Assembly (NCBI RefSeq): GCF_904846225.1
Contig: NZ_CAJGZJ010000006.1
Coordinates: 62,001 to 126,000, forward strand
Reading direction: 5' to 3'
DNA: 64,000 nt
From: Psychrobacter immobilis
GTDB lineage: Bacteria; Pseudomonadota; Gammaproteobacteria; Pseudomonadales; Moraxellaceae
Part shown: one piece after another, positions 1 through 7,389 of the stretch
How positions within the stretch are numbered: the stretch's first letter is position 1
How the letters are laid out: each line of letters opens with the position of its first letter
Translations under genes and position numbers: made by a program
Notes under the pieces: model-generated
What the model saw: only the letters and a program-made list of their open reading frames with translations
The model's database searches: none
Told to the model about the DNA's origin: nothing

Positions 1-1
1 A

Positions 2-355
2 TTGGCTGATATTACCAGCGCCACTGCTCGTATTCGTCAGACCAAGCGCGTCGGTAAGCTTATTAGCGAAGAAAATCGCCACGAGTTGGTGAAAGCATTG
101 TTTGATGCGTTTTTCCCTAAGGAACAAATAGCGAAAATAGAAAGCTGGTCTGAGCGTTTAAATATCAACGATGAAGGCACGCTTAAGCAGTTTGTAAAAC
201 AATATAAAGCCTCTGAGCAAAACAGCATGTATCAATTACTGCTATGGATTGAATATGCGAAACACACGCAAGATAATGAGCTGATGGCAGAGTCTAAAGA
301 AGATTTGGCAAGTTATATACGCGAAGTCGCTATCTTGTCTCATTTAAAGAAATAG
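2..355 (+). CDS. 3' end of an unrecognised gene (partial)
   Basis: The reading frame is open from the first bases of the window to a TAG stop and encodes about 117 residues, so it is probably the C-terminal part of a longer protein whose start lies outside. The visible part is charged and predicted largely alpha-helical, with no signal peptide, membrane segment or cysteine motif. A TTG codon at the very edge could be a start, but there is no upstream sequence to judge. I do not recognise the family and assign no function. A repeat element and the dsbA terminator follow. Confidence 0.6.
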   Translation: MADITSATARIRQTKRVGKLISEENRHELVKALFDAFFPKEQIAKIESWSERLNINDEGTLKQFVKQYKASEQNSMYQLLLWIEYAKHTQDNELMAESKEDLASYIREVAILSHLKK

Positions 356-448
356 TGATAAAAGGCAATTTGACTATAGTCGACGAAAAGTTAAGTCGAT
401 ATGTAATTAAGTCGATGAAAAGTTAAGTCGATACATCAATAGTCAGAT

Positions 449-538
449 ACTACTGGTATAAATTTTCCTCGCTTGCTGCGGCTTTGCAGACAGAGGCTTC
501 GAAAAATTGATACCAGCAGTACCGTAGCGTTTTTAAAG
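449..538. repeat. Intergenic palindromic repeat, copy A
   Basis: Imperfect palindrome with arms TACTGGTATAAATTTT and the complement-like AAAAATTGATACCAGCAGTA, around a core containing GCTTGCTG and GCAGACAGAGGC. The same elements recur at about 3425, 10070, 24252, 28331, 29395, 47408, 57243 and 57883. The 356-674 gap otherwise holds only the dsbA terminator and AT-rich sequence. Confidence 0.75.
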
Positions 539-590
539 TATTTTGACGATAAATAATTTATGCAGTATTAACAATATATTGAAATGCAAA

Positions 591-617
591 AAAGCCAATC
601 TTCAAAAGATTGGCTTT
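591..617 (-). terminator. dsbA terminator
   Basis: Perfect 12-bp inverted repeat AAAGCCAATCTT / AAGATTGGCTTT with a 3-nt loop. On the minus strand it is followed by a T run, so it fits a Rho-independent terminator about 60 bp beyond the dsbA stop codon. Confidence 0.75.
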
Positions 618-674
618 GTTATGCGTGAATCGATAGATATTTTTGTGAATCATCTACAAACAACAGGCGCGAAA

Positions 675-1295
675 TTATTTCTTTTCAGCGCGTGCTTTAT
701 CAACCAAATAATCAACGACTTTAGTTACTTTAGCATCTTCACCAGTCACGACATATTTACCTTGTACGACAACGGCTGGCACACCAGAGAGCTGATAGCG
801 CTTAGCGCCAGCTTGTGAGCGACCGATTTTTGTACCCACGGCGAATGAGTTATAAAGACTGTTGAATTTCTTTTCGTCAACGCCTTTAGAGCCGTACCAT
901 TTACTCAATGACGCTTGATCAAATAACTTTTTGCCATCTTTATGAATTGCGTCAAATAATGCACTATGGGTTTTGTTTTCAAATCCTAAAAGCTGCGCTG
1001 CATAAAAGCCACGAGCATTGGCTTCCCAGACTGGGTTAAGCGCTGCTGGAGTCCTAAAAAACGCCACATCTTTGTCTTTAGTCTTTGCCCATTTTGCCAT
1101 ATGCGGGTCAAGTACATTACAATGCGGGCAGCCATACCAAAAAAATTCACGAACAATAATAGCATCACCGCTGACTTTTTCTGGATTGTCCAGCACGCGA
1201 TAGTCTTTTCCAGCGACATAGTCCGCAGCTTGTGCGCCCATGGTAGCAAGTCCGATGGCCATAGCTAGACCAGTCAGTGTAATGACACGTTTCAT
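675..1295 (-). CDS. dsbA: Thiol:disulfide interchange protein DsbA
   Basis: Periplasmic oxidase that introduces disulfide bonds into exported proteins; DsbB normally reoxidises it. The 206-residue product starts with a typical signal peptide ending near AQA-AD (about residue 23). It then has a thioredoxin fold with the active site CPHC at residues 56-59 inside FFWYGCPHC, and the cis-proline region SGVPAVVV near residue 172. Length matches the family. The ATG at 1295 is preceded by an AAGGAT ribosome-binding site. It is a single gene with its own terminator and is divergent from ubiG. The motif leaves little doubt about the family. Confidence 0.95.
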   Translation of the reverse strand: MKRVITLTGLAMAIGLATMGAQAADYVAGKDYRVLDNPEKVSGDAIIVREFFWYGCPHCNVLDPHMAKWAKTKDKDVAFFRTPAALNPVWEANARGFYAAQLLGFENKTHSALFDAIHKDGKKLFDQASLSKWYGSKGVDEKKFNSLYNSFAVGTKIGRSQAGAKRYQLSGVPAVVVQGKYVVTGEDAKVTKVVDYLVDKARAEKK

Positions 1296-1690
1296 ACTTT
1301 ATCCTTGAGGTGTGAAAACTTGAGTTTTTTGAGTGTTTACATATCGATGGTTTTGGGTACATAAACGATAGAACGTCAGGTACAATCTAGCCATAGTAGT
1401 ACATTCACTATGATAACGTAAAACATGTGCGCTTGTGAATTCGTTTCTTAACTAATGGTTGTAAAGCTGTCAGTGATTATTTAAGTTACATTGCTAATGG
1501 CTTTTGGTACTTATCACATACTACCGGCGTGCTGACACTATGAGCGCATGGTATCTAAGCGTCTCGCTAAGACTACTCACAATCAGTGACGATGTACTTA
1601 CGACAAAGCTGTCGCTCTCATGGTAATATTAGGCACATAATCGTGAACGGTATACGATGATAACAATAATGACGATAAAGGAAAAATGCT
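1296..1690. other. Divergent promoter region, dsbA / ubiG
   Basis: About 395 bp without a credible gene. It must carry the promoters of both divergent genes, but I could not pick out convincing -35/-10 pairs or operators. An AAGGAAA ribosome-binding site just before 1691 supports the ubiG start. Confidence 0.5.
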
Positions 1691-2545
1691 ATGAGCTCAG
1701 CTATATCTTCTTCACCTTCTTTGAATAAGCAAGCGAACAGCAGTCGCAATGATACAACGGCTACCGCTATCAATGTGGATCCTAGCGAAATCGAAAAATT
1801 CAATAAACTGGCTAGCGAATGGTGGAGTAATACTGGCGCATTTGCAACTTTGCATGAAATCAATCCACTACGTTTGAATTGGATAGAAGAAAATGTTAAA
1901 CGCAGCTATCAAAATGGCAGCGCTAATAATGACAGTGCTAATAAAGAGGTGAATAAAACAGCTGAGACAGGGCTGGCTGGTAAAAAAGTGCTGGATGTCG
2001 GTTGTGGTGGCGGTATATTGTCAGAATCAATGGCACGTCGTGGCGCTGATGTGACAGGGATTGATTTGGGTACCGAAAACCTAAAAGCGGCGGCGCTGCA
2101 TGCAGAGCAAAGCGGTTTAGAAGCCACTTTACGCTATCAGCATATCCCCATAGAAGAGTTGGCAAAAACGCATGCTGGTCAGTTCGATGTGGTGACTTGT
2201 ATGGAGATGCTTGAACACGTGCCTGATCCAAGCTCGATTGTGCAGGCTTGCTTTGAGCTATTAGCCCCAGGCGGCGTTTGTGTACTATCAACGATTAACC
2301 GCAATCCCAAGTCGTATCTGTTTGCTATCGTTGGCGCCGAGTACGTCTTACGCTTGCTTGACCGTGGTACGCATGACTATGCCAAATTCATTACCCCAGC
2401 TGAGCTAGACAAAATGGCAATTAATACGGGGTTTGTACGCAAAGACATCATCGGTTTGCATTATAATCCACTGACCAAGCGCTACTGGCTGGCACAAAAC
2501 GTCGATGTCAATTATATGATGGCCGTACAAAAGCCAATTATCTAA
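1691..2545 (+). CDS. ubiG: Ubiquinone biosynthesis O-methyltransferase UbiG
   Basis: S-adenosylmethionine-dependent O-methyltransferase that carries out two O-methylations in ubiquinone biosynthesis. The SAM-binding motif I VLDVGCGGGILSE is near residue 100, followed by GADVTGID (motif with the acidic residue that binds the ribose) and the family-typical CMEMLEHVPDP near residue 175. At 284 residues it is longer than E. coli UbiG (about 240). The excess is an N-terminal Ser/Asn-rich segment and an insertion around residues 75-95. It heads a gene set in the order ubiG, HAD phosphatase, YciK-type reductase, the same order as in Pseudomonas. Confidence 0.93.
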   Translation: MSSAISSSPSLNKQANSSRNDTTATAINVDPSEIEKFNKLASEWWSNTGAFATLHEINPLRLNWIEENVKRSYQNGSANNDSANKEVNKTAETGLAGKKVLDVGCGGGILSESMARRGADVTGIDLGTENLKAAALHAEQSGLEATLRYQHIPIEELAKTHAGQFDVVTCMEMLEHVPDPSSIVQACFELLAPGGVCVLSTINRNPKSYLFAIVGAEYVLRLLDRGTHDYAKFITPAELDKMAINTGFVRKDIIGLHYNPLTKRYWLAQNVDVNYMMAVQKPII

Positions 2546-2612
2546 ACCGTATTTGGTTGCTGTACCTCCTTATCTCTCACTCAACACGTTATCAACTTTA
2601 AGAGCGTTCATT

Positions 2613-3323
2613 ATGAGCCAATTTATAAAAGCGGTTTTGTTTGACCTTGACGGCACATTAATCGATACTGCTGCCGACTTTGTCCGTATCATTGGTAAAA
2701 TGAGCCGCGAAAATGATTGGCAAGTGCCTCCTGAAACAGATATTCGCGAACAAGTCTCTGCGGGTGCGTCGGCGATGGTAAAGTTGATGCTACGACACAA
2801 CGATCAGCTTGAAGTTGGTGAAGAAGCCTTACTTGATTTTCGCCAACAGTTTTTAGATGATTACGAAGCGGAGATATGCATCGATAGTTGCGTGTTCGCT
2901 GAATTAAATGAGGTGTTGGCTGTGCTTGAAGAAAAAGGCGTGCCATGGGGAATCGTGACCAATAAGCCGCGTTATTTAGCAGAGCAGTTATTGGCTAAGA
3001 TGGCGTTAGATGAGCGCTGCGCCGTTTTAATCTGCCCTGAGGACGTCTCTCGTCCCAAGCCTGATCCAGAGCCAATGTACATGGCGCTAGAAAAGCTTAG
3101 CATACCTCGCGGCGCCGCTGGCTGTGTTCTATATATTGGCGACCACATACGCGATATCGAAGCGGGTAATGCGGCTGGCATGCCAACGATTTTAGCCGCG
3201 TATGGTTATATTCCTGCCGAAGATCAAAAAAACCTAAAGTCGTGGGGTGCAGATCATATCGCCGATACGCCTAAACAATTGAATAAATTGTTACTGTCTT
3301 CTGGTAATTTTGATTATTTATAA
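2613..3323 (+). CDS. mupP: HAD phosphatase, probable MupP (MurNAc-6-phosphate phosphatase)
   Basis: A 236-residue HAD-superfamily hydrolase of the phosphoglycolate-phosphatase type. Catalytic motif I is FDLDGT (D11, D13), motif II is TNKPRY, motif III lysine is in PKPDPEP, and motif IV is YIGDHIRDIEAG. The start is placed at ATG 2613; an upstream in-frame start at 2553 would add 20 non-homologous residues. It lies 67 bp behind ubiG and ahead of a YciK-type gene. In Pseudomonas that position is held by mupP, which dephosphorylates N-acetylmuramic acid 6-phosphate in anhydro-MurNAc recycling. The alternative is a true phosphoglycolate phosphatase (Gph). Family is certain, substrate is inferred from synteny. 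Confidence 0.75.
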   Translation: MSQFIKAVLFDLDGTLIDTAADFVRIIGKMSRENDWQVPPETDIREQVSAGASAMVKLMLRHNDQLEVGEEALLDFRQQFLDDYEAEICIDSCVFAELNEVLAVLEEKGVPWGIVTNKPRYLAEQLLAKMALDERCAVLICPEDVSRPKPDPEPMYMALEKLSIPRGAAGCVLYIGDHIRDIEAGNAAGMPTILAAYGYIPAEDQKNLKSWGADHIADTPKQLNKLLLSSGNFDYL

Positions 3324-3424
3324 AACGTTATTTGTGACGAGTATTTTTATCAATCTCAGTTCATTATTGATTTAAAATATATGATTAAGCAACGATTTTT
3401 ATATCGTCAGTTCTAAATAAAATA

Positions 3425-3537
3425 AGGTTAAATATTATCACGCGCCACTGGTATAAATTTCCTTTGCTTGTGCAGACAGATGTGGCGCAAAACCTATCCC
3501 AGTAGCACTGTGTTTATTTTATAGTGGATCGACTATA
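3425..3537. repeat. Intergenic palindromic repeat, copy B
   Basis: Shares CACGCG-CACTGGTATAAATTT, GCAGACAG and CCAGTAGCACTGTG with copies E and F, and ends in TATAGTGGATCGACTATA. It separates the HAD phosphatase gene from the downstream reductase gene. The gap 3324-3654 holds nothing else I can identify. Confidence 0.7.
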
Positions 3538-3654
3538 TGAGTAATTTTTAATTGATAACGTTAATTCGATAGCTTTGACTCAATAATTTTACGCAATTAT
3601 TCCTAACTATTACCAGTATTCCCAACTATTAAATGATAAATAGTGAGCAATGCC

Positions 3655-4491
3655 ATGAGCACAACGATTACCCAATCAGCTGACCAGCAAAATAATCAAA
3701 AAAATAATCAACAAGCCACTCAATCTTTAACGCATGGCGACATTCGCAGTTTCTTGCCACCTGACAACTGCTTAGATGGTAAGACTATTTTGGTGACCGG
3801 TGCGGGAGATGGTATTGGTCGTGTGGCGGCATTGACCTATGCTCGTTATGGCGCTACTGTTTTATTGTTGGGACGTACCAGCAGCAAGCTTGAATACGTT
3901 TATGATGAGATTGAAAGCTTGGGCGGCAAGCAGCCCGCCATGCTTCCGATGAATCTAGAAGGGGCAACTTACGCTGATATGCAGCAGCTAGAAGGACTGA
4001 TTAATAAAGAGGTCGGCCAGCTGGATGGTATATTGCATAATGCGGGTATGCTTGGACAATTGACGCCGCTTGAGATGTATGACGTTGATACGTTTGACCA
4101 AGTGATGAAGGTTAACTTTACCGCGACCTTTATGCTCACGCAAGCACTACTACCGCTACTGAAAGACGCGGATAATGGCTCTATCGTCTTTACCTCTAGC
4201 ACAGTAGGCACTCACCCTCGCGCATTTTGGGGTGCTTATGCGCTATCAAAGCAAGCGGTGGAAGGCATGAGCGATATCTTTACTCAAGAGACGCAAAACA
4301 CGACCAACTTGCGATTTAATTGTATTAATCCGGGTGGTATCCGCACGAACATGCGCGCTCATGCTTATCCAGGAGAAAATCCTATGAGTTTAAAAACGCC
4401 GGAAGACATCATGCCAGCCTACGTCTGCTTGATGAGTAACGAAAGTATTGGTGTACGCGGGCAAGTGGTTGAGCTACAGCCAAAAGATTAA
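3655..4491 (+). CDS. yciK: YciK-type short-chain dehydrogenase/reductase
   Basis: Classical SDR of about 278 residues. The dinucleotide-binding TGAGDGIG motif is near residue 48, NAG is in HNAGMLG, the catalytic Ser is in FTSSTVG, and YxxxK is YALSK. An N-terminal Gln/Asn-rich stretch of about 25 residues precedes the fold. The start may be GTG 3643 or ATG 3655; I prefer the ATG. The physiological substrate of the YciK family is not established. It is the third member of the ubiG-mupP-yciK neighbourhood, although a repeat now separates it from the first two. Confidence 0.85.
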   Translation: MSTTITQSADQQNNQKNNQQATQSLTHGDIRSFLPPDNCLDGKTILVTGAGDGIGRVAALTYARYGATVLLLGRTSSKLEYVYDEIESLGGKQPAMLPMNLEGATYADMQQLEGLINKEVGQLDGILHNAGMLGQLTPLEMYDVDTFDQVMKVNFTATFMLTQALLPLLKDADNGSIVFTSSTVGTHPRAFWGAYALSKQAVEGMSDIFTQETQNTTNLRFNCINPGGIRTNMRAHAYPGENPMSLKTPEDIMPAYVCLMSNESIGVRGQVVELQPKD

Positions 4492-4642
4492 CAGTACTGT
4501 ATTTGTGGCTGACATTAGAATTTTTTATATGGTTTTTACGTCCACTAATAGCTTGTAATTAACGGTTAAATGCCCCATCTATTTGTTATTAAAGAATTTA
4601 TCTATAAAGTAATGATCAATAAAAAATAAATAGGATGGGATT

Positions 4643-4909
4643 ATGGCAGGTGGCTGGTCAAGAGATGGTGCTGAGCACGAACAGATGGATGCAACGGTCA
4701 ATGATGCTCTAGACAGAGTACGCAGTGCACTACCGAAAGGGGAGAGTGCAGAGTTCTGTGATGAATGTGGCAAGCCTATTCCAGAGGCGCGGCGTATCGC
4801 TGTTCCTGGCGTGCAGCACTGCGTGAGCTGTCAGACGGAGCTTGAGCAAGAAGCGCGCGCCGCTGAGTTGTTTAATCGCCGCGGTAGTAAAGACAGTCAA
4901 TTGCGTTAA
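4643..4909 (+). CDS. DksA/TraR-type C4 zinc-finger protein
   Basis: Small 88-residue protein with four cysteines (C39, C42, C60, C63) in CDECGKPIPEARR...CVSCQ, the zinc-finger signature of the DksA/TraR family. It resembles the short E. coli YbiI type and lacks the long coiled-coil hairpin that lets full DksA reach the RNA polymerase active site. A role at the polymerase is therefore possible but not shown. Start ATG 4643 follows TAGGATGGG. It stands alone and ends in a strong terminator. Confidence 0.85.
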   Translation: MAGGWSRDGAEHEQMDATVNDALDRVRSALPKGESAEFCDECGKPIPEARRIAVPGVQHCVSCQTELEQEARAAELFNRRGSKDSQLR

Positions 4910-4934
4910 TTAAAAAACGCTCTCTACAATTAAA

Positions 4935-4975
4935 AAATGCCCTCTACTATTTTATAAAGTAGAGGGCGTTTTTTT
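4935..4975 (+). terminator. Terminator after the DksA-type gene
   Basis: GCCCTCTACT (4939-4948) pairs with AGTAGAGGGC (4958-4967), followed by a run of T. It is flanked by A and T tracts, so it may work in both directions for the convergent COG0523 GTPase gene. Confidence 0.85.
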
Positions 4976-5031
4976 GTATTGATTCTAACGTGTAGCGTTT
5001 ATCTTGCTACGCTCATTTTTGAAAGATCTTG

Positions 5032-6219
5032 TCATATGACCATCGCCATCAGTTCACGATCACACGCTTCCCAGTCTATTGACGTTAGCAATTCTTTTTT
5101 ATCGTTAGCATTGTCGTTATCTTCATCTAACTGCAAAATAATCTCTAATCGACTATCTGCCTGTGCCCTGACTGTACTAGTGGTCAAGCTATCAGGAGTA
5201 AAGTTGATTTGTAGCCAGCCATCAGAGGTATTTACAACCCCTTTGATACGTTGCCAGTTTGGCAATGTTAATAACCAACTCTGTAAATCATCCGCTTTTA
5301 ACACATAGTGCGCTGGTAGTCGCCAACCTGCGAGTAGGATGTCTTGCTGTTTTTCGTGGTAACGATAAGGTTGCTCAAGATCTGGATTGGATAGATCGTC
5401 ATCGTTGACACTATAAGGGCTTGAAAGAGAGCCAATTGATAAAGGTTGATTAAGCGGCTGTAGGTTAATAGCAGATTTTTGAGTATGAGCGATATTCACA
5501 GTGCGTTGTTGTGATATAGCACGACTGATTTTGGTCAGCTGGGCGTTTAATGCTGATACATAGCTGTTTGAGGCATTTGCGTCATCAGAATTGGGCGGCG
5601 TCGAGACTGCCCAAATGATGTCCACCTGTGAATTAAGCGTGGCTATCCATGCTTGCAAGGATTGTTTTTCGCTATCATCTAGTTGAGCGTAACGATTAAT
5701 CACCAAAACATCAGCATCGCGGACATGCGCCTTAAAACCCTCATGCGATCGATACTTTTCTTTTTGCCATTGAACGCCACTGAGTACGGTAATCACTGCC
5801 TGCATCTTGAGCGCCGTCTGCCAATGCGGCGCACCAAGTTGACGTATTAGCTCACGTGGATGAGCAAGCCCTGTAGGTTCGATGAGTAGCCGCTGCGGAT
5901 GATGTTCACTGAGCAAACGGCTAATAGCAATTTGGAGGGGGAGTTGACTCGTACAACAAATACAACCACCGCTGACCTCGCGAATGGCGATATCGTTTTT
6001 CCCAGTCGTACCCTCTTGAGAAATGGCCAGTAGCGAGCCATCAATACCAATACGACCAAACTCATTAATCAATAAAGCCCAGCGCTCATCGATCGGTTTC
6101 GTCGCCAGTAACTGGTTAATTACGGTGGTTTTACCCGCACCCAAAAACCCTGTCACCAAGGTGCAGGGTATGTTTTGGAAAACAGTAGTTTTTTTTGAAG
6201 CACTCACGATACAAGCCAA
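5032..6219 (-). CDS. COG0523 (CobW/ZNG1-type) metallochaperone GTPase
   Basis: G3E-family GTPase of about 395 residues. The P-loop GFLGAGKTT is at residues 24-32, and the family metal-binding motif GGCICC holds cysteines 86, 88 and 89. A CobW C-terminal domain follows (near residues 300-395). Members deliver zinc or other metals to client enzymes. The usual NKxD base-specificity motif appears as VLVINRYAQLDD, so nucleotide selectivity may be altered. The start is uncertain: TTG 6219 is used here, and GTG 6207 is equally possible. It begins 12 bp downstream of the ompR-type gene and probably shares its transcript. No Zur-like operator was recognised. Confidence 0.85.
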   Translation of the reverse strand: MACIVSASKKTTVFQNIPCTLVTGFLGAGKTTVINQLLATKPIDERWALLINEFGRIGIDGSLLAISQEGTTGKNDIAIREVSGGCICCTSQLPLQIAISRLLSEHHPQRLLIEPTGLAHPRELIRQLGAPHWQTALKMQAVITVLSGVQWQKEKYRSHEGFKAHVRDADVLVINRYAQLDDSEKQSLQAWIATLNSQVDIIWAVSTPPNSDDANASNSYVSALNAQLTKISRAISQQRTVNIAHTQKSAINLQPLNQPLSIGSLSSPYSVNDDDLSNPDLEQPYRYHEKQQDILLAGWRLPAHYVLKADDLQSWLLTLPNWQRIKGVVNTSDGWLQINFTPDSLTTSTVRAQADSRLEIILQLDEDNDNANDKKELLTSIDWEACDRELMAMVI

Positions 6220-6231
6220 ATCAAGTGATTA

Positions 6232-6990
6232 CTACTCACTCTTAGCGGCTTCAATATCGGCTTCATCAGGAACGAATACATAGCCCACACCCCATACGGT
6301 CTGGATATAACGCGCTTGTGAAGGATTGTCTTCAATTAAACGACGCAGACGTGAGACTTGTACGTCGATAGAGCGCTCCATCGCACCCCACTCACGACCA
6401 CGCGCAAGGTTCATCAGCTTGTCGCGAGTCAATGGCTCACGTGGATGCTGGACCAACGCCTTTAGTACTGAAAACTCACCAGTCGTTAAAGTGACGACAT
6501 TACCGTCACGTTTGAGCGTACGAGTCGATAAATCAAGCGTCCATGGTCCAAATTCAACCACTTCAAGCTGATGACTTGGCGCACCAGGCAACTCTCGATT
6601 CTGGCGGCGCAATACCGCTTTGATACGAGCCAATAACTCTTTTGGGTTAAAAGGTTTAGGCAGATAATCATCTGCACCAGCCTCAAGCCCTGCGATACGA
6701 TCGGCGTCACCACCTTTCGCGGTCAGCATAATAATCGGAATATCACCATTGTTTTCACGCAGACGCTTACAGATACTGATACCGTCTTCGCCCGGTAGCA
6801 TCAAATCTAGTACCACTAAAGAGAAAAGCTCACGCTGCATCAATTTATCCATCTGACTGCCATCATGCGCTGTACGGACGACAAAACCATCGTCTTCTAG
6901 AAAGCGTTGCAACAAAGAGCGCAGACGTGCGTCATCATCGACGACTAAAATACGCTGAGTCAAAGTATCAGGGCTGTTATTATCAGTCAT
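6232..6990 (-). CDS. ompR: OmpR-family response regulator
   Basis: 252-residue two-component regulator. The N-terminal receiver domain has the acidic pocket DDD (18-20), phospho-acceptor D62 in VVLDLMLPGEDG, and the conserved Lys in YLPKPF. The C-terminal winged helix of the OmpR/PhoB type has RSIDVQVSRLRRLIE and ends in VWGVGYVF. The sequence is close to OmpR itself. Start ATG 6990 has a GAGGAT ribosome-binding site. There is no EnvZ-type kinase next to it; the downstream partner is a COG0523 GTPase. The cognate kinase must lie elsewhere. Confidence 0.9.
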   Translation of the reverse strand: MTDNNSPDTLTQRILVVDDDARLRSLLQRFLEDDGFVVRTAHDGSQMDKLMQRELFSLVVLDLMLPGEDGISICKRLRENNGDIPIIMLTAKGGDADRIAGLEAGADDYLPKPFNPKELLARIKAVLRRQNRELPGAPSHQLEVVEFGPWTLDLSTRTLKRDGNVVTLTTGEFSVLKALVQHPREPLTRDKLMNLARGREWGAMERSIDVQVSRLRRLIEDNPSQARYIQTVWGVGYVFVPDEADIEAAKSE

Positions 6991-7389
6991 ACAGGCATCC
7001 TCTTATAAAAATTATTATTAGCAGAAACGGTTAACTATTAGTAAAAATGTGATTGTTCATAAAATAATGTCATTATTTATACAGTCGTTACTTGATGTTC
7101 AATCCATTGATTGATAAAAAATCCTATAAAAATAACTACATTTGTTCAATATAGCAGTAATCAGCAATACTTGTGCTATTGATACTTTAGTGTATAAGAT
7201 TGCAGTCATAATTGCATCACCCATAAGGAAAAATGCTGTATGCGTTTGTTTAACGAGAATACAGAACTTATGATATAAGGCGATTTTTACTATAAAACAG
7301 GTGATAAATAACGAAAAGATAAAAAGGATTTTTATTCATGCAGCTTTTGCTATAATGCAAAACTACATTTCTCAACGATTGATACGTAT
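6991..7389. other. Divergent intergenic region, ompR / tex
   Basis: About 400 bp of AT-rich sequence between divergent genes. It presumably contains both promoters. I saw no convincing gene, repeat or operator. Confidence 0.5.
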
